In this document: positions 14,933 to 23,226 of the stretch, piece by piece | Layout of the letters: each line of letters starts with the position of its first letter | Numbering within the stretch: position 1 is the stretch's first letter | Assembly: GCA_017436815.1 (NCBI GenBank) | Contig: JAFSCI010000058.1 | Coordinates: 1 to 46,474, forward strand | Origin: Clostridia bacterium | Lineage (GTDB): Bacteria; Bacillota; Clostridia; Oscillospirales; Acutalibacteraceae | DNA: 46,474 nucleotides | Direction: 5' to 3' | Translations under genes and position numbers: made by a program | Notes under the pieces: model-generated | Seen by the model: the letters and a program-made list of their open reading frames with translations, nothing else | Databases searched by the model: none | What the model was told of the DNA's origin: nothing

Positions 14933-16510
14933 ATGCACAGTATAAAGCACAAGGGCTTGGACCTTGCTTCTAAGCTCATTTTTATAAGCATTTTTGCGGT
15001 GTTTATTTTACTGCCGCTTATAACAATGCTTTCTCACATAGACTCTGCCGGCATTAAGGCGGTTTTCAGTAGCGCTCAGTTTGTGCCGAGCGTTGTTCAT
15101 TCGCTGCTCACGGCCCTGGTGGCAACGGTTATAACCCTTATAATCTCGTTTACGCTGGCAGTTTGTATTTCAAGAACAAACATAAAGCTAAAGGGCCTTT
15201 TTGGTATTATTTTTACCCTGCCCATGCTTATTCCGTCCATCTCGCACGGAATGGGACTTTTAATTGTGCTTGGCAACAACGGTATTTTAACAAGGCTTCT
15301 TAATTTAAACACGTCTATTTACGGTTTTACGGGAATTGTTGCGGGCTCGGTTATGTACGCCTTCCCCGTTGCGTTTATTATGATAAGCGACATTTTAAAA
15401 TATCAGGATTATTCTCCTTACGAGGCGGCAAAGATACTTGGTATCGGTCCTTTAATGCGCTTTACGGGTATAACTCTGCCGTATTTGAGAAAGCCGCTTA
15501 TATCTATAGTTTTTGCGGTATTTACCATGATAATTACCGACTACGGCGTTCCGCTTATTATCGGCGGCAAGTACAAGACCCTTTCGGTTTTAATGTACGA
15601 AGAGGTTATTGGCCGACTTGAATTTAAAAGCGGCGCGGTAATCGGCGCGCTTTTGCTTATCCCTGCGGTTGTGGCATTTTTGCTCGATTTAACCAACAAG
15701 GACAAGGGCAATATGACCTTTGTTATAAAGCCGTTTGAACAGTCCAACAAGCCGCTTTCTAAAACCTTAGCATATATTTTCTGCTTCATTTTAAGTCTTG
15801 CGGTAGTTGTGCCGATTTTCTGCTTTGCGGCTTTGGGCTTTGCAAAAAGATATCCCATAGATTTGACTCTTACTATTAAAAACATAGAAAAAGCGCTTTC
15901 TATGGATGCAGGCACATATCTTTTAAACTCGCTTATAATCTCGGTTGCGGTTGCGCTTATTGGTACGGCCGTATGCTTTTTATCGGCCTATTTAACGGCA
16001 AGGGCAAAAACGAAATTATCGAGAGTGCTGCATTTAATTTTAATTACTGCGGCGGCTATTCCGGGTATGGTTTTGGGTCTGTCGTACGCTATGAGTTTTT
16101 CGGGCAGCGCTATGTACAACACCATTGCGATTTTAATTGTGGTTAACATTGTGCACTTTGTGGCTTCCCCCTATATGATGATTTACAACTCGCTCTCCAA
16201 AATCAACGAAAACTTAGAGGACGTCGGCAAAACAATGGGTATTGGCAGGGTACGTATGATAAAGGACGTATTTTTAGCCCAGAGTATGCCCACCGTTTGC
16301 GAAATGGCAAGCTATTTCTTTGTAAACAGTATGATGACCATTTCGGCAGTATCGTTTTTATCGACCACCTCGACCAAGCCTATTGCGCTTATGATTAACC
16401 AGTTCGAAGCCAATATGCAGCTCGAGTGCGCGGCAATAGTAAGTTTGGCAATTTTAATTGTGAACATTATAATTAAGGCCGTTTTCCGCCTTATCACCAG
16501 GAGAAAATAA
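14933..16510 (+). CDS. ABC permease with two fused transmembrane domains
   Basis: 525 residues with about twelve membrane spans in two similar halves. Each half contains an EAA-type coupling loop: YEAAKILGIGPLMRFTGITLP in the N-terminal half and EDVGKTMGIGRVRMIKDVFL in the C-terminal half. Fused double permeases of this size occur in FbpB-type iron importers and in 2-aminoethylphosphonate importers. It forms the channel with the ATPase before it. The cytidylyltransferase ATG follows one base after its stop codon, so the four genes are tightly linked. Confidence 0.88.
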   Translation: MHSIKHKGLDLASKLIFISIFAVFILLPLITMLSHIDSAGIKAVFSSAQFVPSVVHSLLTALVATVITLIISFTLAVCISRTNIKLKGLFGIIFTLPMLIPSISHGMGLLIVLGNNGILTRLLNLNTSIYGFTGIVAGSVMYAFPVAFIMISDILKYQDYSPYEAAKILGIGPLMRFTGITLPYLRKPLISIVFAVFTMIITDYGVPLIIGGKYKTLSVLMYEEVIGRLEFKSGAVIGALLLIPAVVAFLLDLTNKDKGNMTFVIKPFEQSNKPLSKTLAYIFCFILSLAVVVPIFCFAALGFAKRYPIDLTLTIKNIEKALSMDAGTYLLNSLIISVAVALIGTAVCFLSAYLTARAKTKLSRVLHLILITAAAIPGMVLGLSYAMSFSGSAMYNTIAILIVVNIVHFVASPYMMIYNSLSKINENLEDVGKTMGIGRVRMIKDVFLAQSMPTVCEMASYFFVNSMMTISAVSFLSTTSTKPIALMINQFEANMQLECAAIVSLAILIVNIIIKAVFRLITRRK

Positions 16511-16511
16511 A

Positions 16512-17399
16512 ATGACAAAAAAGAATTTTGACATATTACATTTTCTGTCCGACACAAAAGGCTCGGCAACACAAAGAGAAATTGCCGCCGCCACAAATAT
16601 GTCGGTCGGCACGGTTAACAAGCTTATGGCCGAGCTGACGGCCAAGGGTTTGGTTAAAGACGGCAAGATAACCCCCGCCGGTTCAGAGGCTTTAGAGCCA
16701 TACAGAGTGCGCAGAGCAATTTTTATTGCGGCAGGCTTTGGCTCGAGAATGGTGCCCGTAACACTTAACACACCAAAACCGCTCGTAAGGGTTAAGGGTG
16801 AGCGCATTATAGACTCTCTTTTAGACGCAGTAGTTGCGGCAGGAATTGAAGAAATTTATCTGGTTCGCGGATATTTGGGCGAGCAGTTCGACCAGCTTTT
16901 ATACAAATACCCGAACATTAAGTTTATAGAAAACCCGCTTTATAACCAGGCGAATAATATCTCCTCTGTTTTAAAGGCAAAGGACGCACTGACAGAGAAC
17001 ACCTACATTTTCGAGGCCGATATTTTGCTTTACAACAAAAAACTTATAACAAAATATCAGTACTCATCAAACTATTTGGGCGTGCCTGTAAAGACCACTG
17101 ACGACTGGTGTCTTTACACCGAAAACGGCAAGATAACCAAGGTTGCGGTTGGCGGAACGGACTGCTACCAGATGTACGGAATTTCGTACTGGTCAAAGGC
17201 AGATGCTAAAAAACTGCAGGATGATGTTGAGGCCGTTTACACTTCCCCAGGCGGCAAGGAGCGCTACTGGGACCAGGTGCCGCTTGACTTTAAAAAGGAA
17301 AATTACTCGCTTTCTGTCAGAGAATGCACCTTTAATGACATTATAGAAATAGACTCGTTTAACGAGCTTAAAAAGCTCGACAGCTCGTATAACGTGTAA
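16512..17399 (+). CDS. Winged-helix/LicC-like cytidylyltransferase fusion
   Basis: 295 residues in two parts. Residues 1-65 form a MarR-like winged helix (REIAAATNMSVGTVNKLMAEL, then a GLVKDGKITPAG wing). Residues 70-295 are a nucleotidyltransferase with the signature AIFIAAGFGSRMVPVT...PKPLV, the later FIENPLYNQANNISSV and FEADILL. This matches the LicC/PntC group, which makes CDP-choline or CMP-2-aminoethylphosphonate for decorating surface polymers. Being last in an importer operon suggests imported headgroup is activated with CTP. The DNA-binding half may let the enzyme sense or control the pathway; that is inference. Confidence 0.8.
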   Translation: MTKKNFDILHFLSDTKGSATQREIAAATNMSVGTVNKLMAELTAKGLVKDGKITPAGSEALEPYRVRRAIFIAAGFGSRMVPVTLNTPKPLVRVKGERIIDSLLDAVVAAGIEEIYLVRGYLGEQFDQLLYKYPNIKFIENPLYNQANNISSVLKAKDALTENTYIFEADILLYNKKLITKYQYSSNYLGVPVKTTDDWCLYTENGKITKVAVGGTDCYQMYGISYWSKADAKKLQDDVEAVYTSPGGKERYWDQVPLDFKKENYSLSVRECTFNDIIEIDSFNELKKLDSSYNV

Positions 17400-17411
17400 T
17401 AAATAATAAAT

Positions 17412-17443
17412 AGCAAAAAAGCACTCGTTGGGAGTGCTTTTTA
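17412..17443. terminator. Bidirectional terminator between the importer operon and the Fic gene
   Basis: AAAAAGCACTC / GAGTGCTTTTT stem with a short loop, T-runs on both strands, lying between convergent genes. Confidence 0.85.
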
Positions 17444-17452
17444 CATTTTATT

Positions 17453-18349
17453 TTAGTTGTTATACGGTATTCTGAAATAATCTAAATACTGTTTGAAAAT
17501 ATCCTGCGCAGATAAAACGGTATCGATAAGGTAGCCTTTTTCATTGTTCCATTCTTTTAGTCCCCGGTAGTAAAACATCTTTATTTTATCTTCAATAATA
17601 AAGGGAACTATACCGTGTTTCAGGCACTCTTTAAACATAATGAGTCTGCCGACACGGCCATTGCCGTCTTGAAACGGGTGAATTAGCTCAAACTGCACGT
17701 GAAACTCTATTATATCGTGGAGGGTCACGTTTTCCTTAGCGTTATAACAGTCGAGAAGTTTTTTCATTTTAGCCGACACTTCTTCGGGCAGTGCGGTTTG
17801 CATACCGCCGACCTCGTTAGGCAGCTTTTTATAGTCACCTACTGCAAACCAATCCTTTTTCGAATCGCTTGTGCCGGTCTTTAAAATAAAGTGCAGCCGT
17901 TTAATGAATTTTTCACTGAGCGGCGATTTTGCGCTCCGGATGATTTCATCAATACAGCGAAAGTGTGTGGTAGTTTCGATAATATCGTCAACGTTCACTC
18001 CCTCTTCGCTTAAGCCTATGGTGTTTGTTTCAAAAATAAAGCGTGTCTGATCGTGAGTAAGTCTGCTGCCTTCAATATGATTAGAGTTGTAAGTAAGCTC
18101 AATTTGTATTTTATGATATATTCCACCGCTGACGTGAGCGAGCTTTTCTTCTTTAAGAATGTCGAGCAAGGTCTGCGGTGCGGGCTTGCTTTTATTGCTT
18201 CTTTCGGGTTTTTCGGCGTTTTCGGGGATATTCCACGTTTTTCCCGTAAGAAAAGCGCCCTCAACCCGACCTGCGGCGCAATAGTTACGAACACTGCGCT
18301 CAGACGTATTCCAGATTAAAGCAACCTCTTTAACGGATAAATATTTCAT
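17453..18349 (-). CDS. Fic-domain protein with N-terminal HTH
   Basis: 298 residues; ATG 18349 follows GGAGGAG. Residues 1-50 (YLSVKEVALIWNTSERSVRNY...GRVEGAF...KTWNIP) form an excisionase/MerR-like DNA-binding domain. The Fic core follows with the complete motif HPFQDGNGRVGR. Fic enzymes transfer AMP from ATP to hydroxyl groups of target proteins. An upstream SNHIEG matches the inhibitory (S/T)xxxE(G/N) helix of class II Fic proteins, so the enzyme is probably kept off by its own Glu. The promoter is flanked by a 12-bp inverted repeat that the HTH could bind for self-control. Confidence 0.88.
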   Translation of the reverse strand: MKYLSVKEVALIWNTSERSVRNYCAAGRVEGAFLTGKTWNIPENAEKPERSNKSKPAPQTLLDILKEEKLAHVSGGIYHKIQIELTYNSNHIEGSRLTHDQTRFIFETNTIGLSEEGVNVDDIIETTTHFRCIDEIIRSAKSPLSEKFIKRLHFILKTGTSDSKKDWFAVGDYKKLPNEVGGMQTALPEEVSAKMKKLLDCYNAKENVTLHDIIEFHVQFELIHPFQDGNGRVGRLIMFKECLKHGIVPFIIEDKIKMFYYRGLKEWNNEKGYLIDTVLSAQDIFKQYLDYFRIPYNN

Positions 18350-18376
18350 ATACACTCCTCCACTTTTGCTATTCTT

Positions 18377-18405
18377 AGTATAGCATATTATCGGCAAAAA
18401 GTCAA
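18377..18405 (-). promoter_or_regulatory. Promoter of the Fic gene
   Basis: Reverse strand TTGACT (18405-18400), 17 nt, TATACT (18382-18377). Confidence 0.7.
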
Positions 18406-18443
18406 TTATAATAAAACGGTATTTACTTATATTTTTGCCGATA
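18389..18443. promoter_or_regulatory. 12-bp inverted repeat flanking the Fic -35 box
   Basis: TATCGGCAAAAA (18389-18400) and its exact reverse complement TTTTTGCCGATA (18432-18443) are 43 bp apart, about four helical turns, on one face of the helix. Candidate looped operator. Confidence 0.55.
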
Positions 18444-18458
18444 GCGGCAGTTTTATGT

Positions 18459-18492
18459 AAAAAACGACCAGCAAAATGCCGGTCGTTTTTGT
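18459..18492 (-). terminator. Terminator of the LytM peptidase gene
   Basis: AAAACGACC/GGTCGTTTT stem just past the stop codon of the minus-strand peptidase gene; T-run on the minus strand. Confidence 0.75.
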
Positions 18493-18493
18493 T

Positions 18494-19207
18494 TTATTCT
18501 TCCATTCCCATTATCTGTAAGGGGGAGACGGGTTTTGAGTCTTTGGTAAATTCTAAGTGCAAATGCGAGCGGTCCAGACTCTCGCACGGTACGGTTCCGA
18601 GCGAGCCTATTGTGGTGCCCGAGTGGACCTCATCACCCGCTTTAACCGTCGGGTTTTTCTCGAGTCCCGAATAGCTTGCAATTATACCGTTGCCGTGGTC
18701 GATTACAACCGTAACGCCTAAAGTATCAGATGTTTTTACCTCTTTTACAACGCCGTCCCCTGCCGATTTTATTGCGGTGCTTGCATCGGCGGCAATATCT
18801 ATGCCAAGGTGCAGGCGCATATCGTTAAAGGTGGCGGAATACTGCAGCTCGTTTTCACTAAAGCCCTTTATAATATTGCCCGTAACGGGTAGCACAAAGT
18901 AGCTTGCGGCTATTTGCTTGGGCTCGCTTGCAACGGGTTTATTTGCGGGGGTGTCGGGCTTAGAGGTGGGTTTTTCTGTCTTGGATTCGGTCGAGGAAAT
19001 ATCAGAATAGGTGATATCGGAAATAATATTGTTAACGTCACCCGTAATAGAGGTGGTGTCGTTTTGTCCGCTCTGTGTATCGGCCGAGGGTTCGGACATA
19101 GCGGTCATTAAGGTTTTTGCGCCTATGCCAATGGCTACAAGGCAGAGAGATAAGATTATATAAACCGACAGCGAGCGGTTCTTTTTTGGTGTGTTATAAT
19201 ATTTCAT
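18494..19207 (-). CDS. Membrane-anchored LytM (M23) peptidase, SpoIIQ-like
   Basis: 237 residues. One membrane helix near the N-terminus (residues ~13-33), a Ser/Thr/Pro-rich linker (35-100), then an M23 domain. Zinc-site motifs HLGIDIA (HxxxD) and HLHLEF (HxH) look complete, unlike B. subtilis SpoIIQ which lost one; clostridial SpoIIQ keeps the full set. SpoIIQ works in the forespore membrane as part of the engulfment channel. The size, topology and GFSENELQYSATFNDMRLHLG segment suit that family. AAGGAG precedes ATG 19207. No SpoIIIA partner genes are nearby, so a vegetative cell-wall role is possible. Confidence 0.75.
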   Translation of the reverse strand: MKYYNTPKKNRSLSVYIILSLCLVAIGIGAKTLMTAMSEPSADTQSGQNDTTSITGDVNNIISDITYSDISSTESKTEKPTSKPDTPANKPVASEPKQIAASYFVLPVTGNIIKGFSENELQYSATFNDMRLHLGIDIAADASTAIKSAGDGVVKEVKTSDTLGVTVVIDHGNGIIASYSGLEKNPTVKAGDEVHSGTTIGSLGTVPCESLDRSHLHLEFTKDSKPVSPLQIMGMEE

Positions 19208-19288
19208 AAATACTCCTTTTTAGTTAAAAATAATTTACGATAATATTATTGACACAAAATAAAAAAATAAACTTAAAATAAAAAATAA

Positions 19289-19312
19289 CGGGAGGGCACT
19301 GCTCTCCCGTTT
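19289..19312 (-). terminator. Terminator-like hairpin after array C
   Basis: CGGGAG...CTCCCG hairpin; on the minus strand followed by TTATTTTTTATTTT. It would end the glycan operon, leaving array C in the 3' untranslated region. It also resembles the GC-rich repeat units at 23.6-24.0 kb. Confidence 0.6.
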
Positions 19313-19365
19313 AGTTAGCATTTAATTGTGAACGTTGGAGTTGGCAATTTTGTCAACCCGTAACC

Positions 19366-19521
19366 ATTATAAATGAAATATTTTTCTTGCGAAAAATATG
19401 AAATAATTCACTTTGTGAATTATGAAATTTTCGGCTGCACCGAAAGTGAAATGAAATTCGTTTTTTAAACGAATTTCATTGTGCCGACAGGCACAATATA
19501 ACTGCGCAGCTTTGCTGTGCT
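19366..19521. repeat. Hairpin array C
   Basis: Beads ATATTTTTC/GAAAAATAT, ATAATTCAC/GTGAATTAT, TTTCGG/CCGAAA and AAATTCG/CGAATTT follow one another, joined by ATGAAAT-type linkers. The last arm ends in ATTTCATT, complementary to the first linker. Then GTGCC/GGCAC and a GCGCAGC bead follow, joined by ATATAAC. It abuts the stop of the FemAB-like gene. Nothing else is seen in the 19208-19519 gap apart from the terminator. Confidence 0.85.
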
Positions 19522-20506
19522 ATCTTGAGCGCCAGGCGGGGAAGAAATCGGCATTGGAATCGACTCCCTCATTTTCGCAAATAGCATTGTAAGCGTCTTT
19601 ATTCCAGATTTTTTTGGCAATGTAAAAATCGAACTCGGTATTCTGGGCAAAATTCTTTTTAAAGGTATAAAGCGAGTCCTCGGGGTCGTTGGTTCTGCCG
19701 CCGCCGTGGTGAATCAGCTTATAGCCGTTTTTTATGGCCCACTCACAAACGCCAAAGCGCAGCACTACTGCGGGAGAAAGGTGCAAATACTCACTAAATG
19801 TACCCGACAGGTGAATATGCAAAATGCCGTCGGATATAAAATAAAGTCCCATAGCTATGGTTTTGCCGTCTAGCACGGCCTTGCAGGTTATTGTGTTATC
19901 TTTAAAAAACTTCAGCACATTTTCGAAATACTCGTCACCAAAATAGTAGTAATCGGCCGCATTGTTGCGGTCCATTGTGGCGTAGTAGACCTCTTTAAAC
20001 TCGTCTAAATTGCTTGGGTTTTCATCGATCACATAGGTAACGCCGGAATTTAGCGCTTTTCTGATTTTTTTGCGGGTGGATTTTGAAAATTCGCTTGCAA
20101 TGGGGTCCTCAAAATCCACAAGATTTGTTCCCAAAGTCTTGCGGGAGAAAATAGGCGAATACACGCTCTCGAAATCCTTGGCGTTGTTTACAATCGGGTG
20201 AAAGCGCACAAACTCGCAGACAATATTTTGTTCCTTACAGTACTCTGAGAAAGCCTGCTCATACTCTTTTACAAGCTCATTTTTATCGCCCGTAAGATCT
20301 TCTATAACCGCGCCGCCGTAGCCGTAGGGGGTTATAATTTCGTAATAATCCTGCCCGTTTACGCTCGGGGCCTTGCGCTTTAAAAACAGATTTTTTACGG
20401 TGCCGTTTTTGGTTTTAAGCTCAAAAACAGTAGAGGCGCCGTTTTCGATTTTTTCGTAAAGCAGACCGTAATTGTTATTAAAATATATGTCCTTAGACAT
20501 TTTCAT
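19520..20506 (-). CDS. FemAB/GNAT-like peptide or glycan acyltransferase
   Basis: 328 residues, soluble. The stretch FSKSTRKKIRKALNSGVTYVIDEN followed by a second GNAT-like half with MGLYFISDGILHIHLSGT and HHGGGRTNDPEDSLYTFKKNFA is typical of the FemAB/BioF2-like acyltransferase group, which adds amino acids or acyl groups to cell-wall precursors or surface sugars. Its start overlaps the end of the upstream DegT-like gene by 14 nt, so the two are co-translated. Reading with the neighbours, the likely substrate is an amino sugar on a surface glycan. Acceptor unknown. Confidence 0.75.
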   Translation of the reverse strand: MKMSKDIYFNNNYGLLYEKIENGASTVFELKTKNGTVKNLFLKRKAPSVNGQDYYEIITPYGYGGAVIEDLTGDKNELVKEYEQAFSEYCKEQNIVCEFVRFHPIVNNAKDFESVYSPIFSRKTLGTNLVDFEDPIASEFSKSTRKKIRKALNSGVTYVIDENPSNLDEFKEVYYATMDRNNAADYYYFGDEYFENVLKFFKDNTITCKAVLDGKTIAMGLYFISDGILHIHLSGTFSEYLHLSPAVVLRFGVCEWAIKNGYKLIHHGGGRTNDPEDSLYTFKKNFAQNTEFDFYIAKKIWNKDAYNAICENEGVDSNADFFPAWRSR

Positions 20507-21548
20507 TCACACTCTTTTCTACTATATCGGCCACTCTTAACATATCGTCCTTGTTATAGCGTTGGTCGATTATTAGGGATAGCTCTCTGTCGAAAATGGG
20601 GTTGTCGCTTCCGATTTCGTTCGGCCAATGCACAGGGCAATATATGCCGTTCTTAGTTAATGCGCTGCGCATAGCGTCGCGCTCTAGTTTGTCTTTTAAA
20701 ACAATAGATACAAAAAGCGGAACGTCGGTTTTTGAAAGGCCAAACATAAACTCTACCCTGCCGTTTAGCCGATTATAAAGGATTTCGGCGTTTTGGTATC
20801 TTTTTTCGGCAATCTGAGTTTTGTCGATACTATTTAATATTTTAAGACTCAAATTATCTATTGCGCGGCCCTTATAATCGGAGCACAGTATTTTATTCGC
20901 CGCGCTAAACTCGGCCAGAAACTGAGCCTTTAAATTTGCATCTTGCTCGCCTGTGAGTAAATACTCGCTCTTTTTCTCCATTGCGCTCCGGCGCAGATTT
21001 ATATACTCGGCCGAAAGTTTTGCTTGCGGGGGTTGTATATCTTCTGCAAAGGCGACGCCGCCAGAAAGCAGCGGGAACCATTTTCTGAGCGATGCAAAAT
21101 GATAATCGGCAGACGTCTTTTTGCCGTTTAAAAGGCGGTGGGTAATATCCTCTACCACCGTTTTGCCACGGGATTTTAAGTCGGCTACTATTTTATCCTG
21201 ATTAGATGCCTCAAAACCAAAATAGCTTACCGATAAAAACAAATCAAAATCGGCATTACAGTCTATTTTATATTCTACCGAGCCATTTTTAAACTCTGTT
21301 TTATAATACGAAACCTCTATGCCGCTATCTATAAAGGGGAGCACCATAGAATAGCAGCAATAATCCGGCAGGTAGGCTTTTTTTACCTTTTTTTGAGCCT
21401 TTATTTTTTGCAGTATAGCATAAAGAGCCGCTCTGCCCGTTGCGAAATGATAGGCAGAGTTATAAAGAGGGTCTTGTGTTTTATTTCCCTCTGCGCATAC
21501 AGGTATTAAATTTTGCGGTAATGAAAATTCGCTGCCTATTTCTCTCAT
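20493..21548 (-). CDS. DegT/DnrJ-like PLP-dependent aminotransferase homologue
   Basis: 351 residues. The fold-type I pattern is visible: YHFATGRAALYAIL (cofactor phosphate side), YLPDYCCYSM, VVEDITHRLL with the Asp that contacts the pyridine N, and FASLRKWFPLLSGG with the likely Schiff-base Lys. This divergent branch resembles DegT/DnrJ/EryC1 sugar aminotransferases but with a shorter, altered core. Placed between the initiating sugar transferase and the FemAB-like gene, it probably makes an amino sugar that the latter acylates. Its exact substrate cannot be read from sequence. Confidence 0.7.
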   Translation of the reverse strand: MREIGSEFSLPQNLIPVCAEGNKTQDPLYNSAYHFATGRAALYAILQKIKAQKKVKKAYLPDYCCYSMVLPFIDSGIEVSYYKTEFKNGSVEYKIDCNADFDLFLSVSYFGFEASNQDKIVADLKSRGKTVVEDITHRLLNGKKTSADYHFASLRKWFPLLSGGVAFAEDIQPPQAKLSAEYINLRRSAMEKKSEYLLTGEQDANLKAQFLAEFSAANKILCSDYKGRAIDNLSLKILNSIDKTQIAEKRYQNAEILYNRLNGRVEFMFGLSKTDVPLFVSIVLKDKLERDAMRSALTKNGIYCPVHWPNEIGSDNPIFDRELSLIIDQRYNKDDMLRVADIVEKSVNENV

Positions 21549-21583
21549 AATTTACCTACTGCCTTACAAGAACCGATTATTTT

Positions 21584-22234
21584 CTACTCTACAAAATCTG
21601 CGGGTTTCTCAACCACGCCGTCTTCCCACTGCTTGCGGCGGTAAACGTCAAAATTGCCCTGACTGCCTGCTTCGACAATATCACTGCGGCAGAAAACTCC
21701 TTTAACGGTTAGGAATATAACCTTTATATCCATTAAAAGCGAAAGATTATCTACATATTCAATATCATACTTTATTCTTTCATCCCAGTTGGCAGCCGTT
21801 CGGCCGTTTACCTGAGCCCAACCCGTAAGACCGGGGCGAACACAGTGACGGCGGAACTCTTGCTCTGTGAAATATTTAAGATACTTTACCGCCCAGGGAC
21901 GCGGGCCTACTATAGACATATCGCCCTTTATTATGTTTATAAGCTCGGGCAATTCATCAAGCGAGGTTGCTCTTAAAATTTTGCCGAATTTAGTCAAACG
22001 CTCTTTTGAGGGCAAAAGATTGCCGTCTTTATCTTTAGCGTTGGTCATTGTGCGGAATTTATAGAGCTTGAATATTTTTCCGTCTTTACCCGGTCGGTCC
22101 TGCTTAAAGATTACGGGTGAGCCGAGTTTTATTTTTACAAGTATTGCGATTATTGCCAAAATCGGCCAAAGAACAAGCAATGCGAGTGAGCAAAGCAGTA
22201 CGTCAAAAAAGCGCTTGAAGAAATTTCTATACAT
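21584..22234 (-). CDS. Initiating sugar-phosphate transferase (PglC/WcaJ type)
   Basis: 216 residues. A single N-terminal re-entrant membrane helix (FFDVLLCSLALLVLWPILAI) precedes the catalytic domain with GSPVIFKQDRPG, KLYKFRTM, the catalytic pair in SLDELPELINI, and MSIVGPRP / RPGLTGWAQVNGR. These monotopic enzymes move a sugar-1-phosphate from a UDP-sugar to undecaprenyl phosphate, the first step of capsule or glycoprotein glycan assembly. The length equals the minimal PglC form with no extra N-terminal membrane domain. First gene of a three-gene minus-strand operon. Confidence 0.93.
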   Translation of the reverse strand: MYRNFFKRFFDVLLCSLALLVLWPILAIIAILVKIKLGSPVIFKQDRPGKDGKIFKLYKFRTMTNAKDKDGNLLPSKERLTKFGKILRATSLDELPELINIIKGDMSIVGPRPWAVKYLKYFTEQEFRRHCVRPGLTGWAQVNGRTAANWDERIKYDIEYVDNLSLLMDIKVIFLTVKGVFCRSDIVEAGSQGNFDVYRRKQWEDGVVEKPADFVE

Positions 22235-22294
22235 TTATTACACCTTTTTCTTATGTATTATGGGGCTTTATGTTTACATACCTAACCAATTTAT

Positions 22295-22323
22295 ATCTTA
22301 ACATAATTTTTATTTATTGTAAA
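22295..22323 (-). promoter_or_regulatory. Promoter of the sugar transferase operon
   Basis: Reverse strand TTTACA (22323-22318), 17 nt, TAAGAT (22300-22295). Confidence 0.5.
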
Positions 22324-22404
22324 GAAGTAAATACGGCGGATATTTTCATAGAGTTTTAAACTTTTACATATAATATAGTGTTAAAAACTCAAGAGGTGAT
22401 ATAT

Positions 22405-22593
22405 ATGAATTTTGATTTCTCCGGCAAGGTCGGACCAGAGGAAGTAAAAAATTTAATGAACAACTTATCGGCCGAGCAAAGAGGTAAACTCAACGCCATA
22501 TTAAAAGACAAGGCCGCAACCGAGCAGATACTTTCCTCCCCAAAGGCGCAGCAACTGCTAAAGGCGCTGCTTGGCGGTGAGAAGAATGGATGA
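22405..22593 (+). CDS. Small unknown protein, first of a three-gene cluster
   Basis: 62 residues, mostly helical, soluble: PEEVKNLMNNLSAEQRGKLNAIL then SPKAQQLLKALLGG. AGAGGTGAT precedes ATG 22405. It overlaps the next gene by eight bases (ATGGATGA), a sign of coupled translation. I recall similar short helical proteins in Clostridia of unknown role; no firm family name. A TATAAT (22369-22374) upstream could be its -10 box but no good -35 is seen. Confidence 0.7.
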   Translation: MNFDFSGKVGPEEVKNLMNNLSAEQRGKLNAILKDKAATEQILSSPKAQQLLKALLGGEKNG

Positions 22594-22942
22594 TATAAAC
22601 AAGAGCATATCCGAGATTTTGGCCGACCCTAAAAAAATGGAGATGCTGCAGGGCATGGCTTCTCAGCTTTTTGGCGAAAACAAGTCGGCTTCTCCCCCGC
22701 CGCCACAGTCAAACACGGGCGGTATTGAGGATATAATAGGTAACGCCAAGGGAATATCGAACTTAATTTCGGCATTTAACGGCGCTAATTTTTCTGCCGA
22801 GGACGACTCGGTAAGGCTGCTTCTGGCCCTGCGGCCGCATCTTAAAGCTGAGCGGCAGCTGCGGGTTGATACAGCGGTAAAAATTTTAAAACTTATTCGC
22901 CTTGCGCCCATTTTAAAGAGCAGCGGGCTTATAAATTTTTAG
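22586..22942 (+). CDS. Small unknown protein, second of the cluster
   Basis: 118 residues. N-terminal SISEILADPKKMEMLQGMASQLFG resembles part of the preceding small protein (SPKAQQLLKALLGG), followed by a Pro/Ser linker and a C-terminal helical part RLLLALRPHLKAERQLRVDTAVKILKLIRLAPIL. No signal or membrane span. The stop codon is TAG, in which the AG is the first two bases of the inserted MITE-like element, so the true C-terminus may have been trimmed or extended by that insertion. Role unknown. Confidence 0.7.
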   Translation: MDDINKSISEILADPKKMEMLQGMASQLFGENKSASPPPPQSNTGGIEDIIGNAKGISNLISAFNGANFSAEDDSVRLLLALRPHLKAERQLRVDTAVKILKLIRLAPILKSSGLINF

Positions 22943-23215
22943 CCAAAGCATTCAAACCCGAACCAGCCTAAAAGGGCGGTTTTAAGGCGTCTTTTGGCTC
23001 TTTGTCGCCCATAAGCGACAGCTTTATGTGCTTTAAATCACCAAAATCCACTCATAAAACCGCGACTTTTAGGTCGCAGAATTTTGTAAATAAAGGATTT
23101 TTTGATGTGCGAGGCACAAAACGCAGTAAATCCTTTCGGATTTACGAGTATTTTAACAAAGCCACAGCAAAAAATACTTGTTCCAAAATCTGATTCGAGT
23201 TTAAATGCTTTGGCT
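22941..23215. mobile_element. MITE-like element, copy 1
   Basis: 275-bp element with imperfect terminal inverted repeats of about 26 bp (23 of 26 match), starting AGCCAAAGCATT and ending AATGCTTTGGCT. It shares most of its length with 43697-43938, including a long block around TAAATAAAGGATTTTTTGA. It carries an extra ~32-bp segment with a GTAAATCC-TTTC-GGATTTAC hairpin absent from the other copy. It encodes no credible protein, so a transposase would have to act in trans. It sits between the second and third genes of a small cluster. Confidence 0.8.
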
Positions 23216-23226
23216 AAGGGGCTTTT

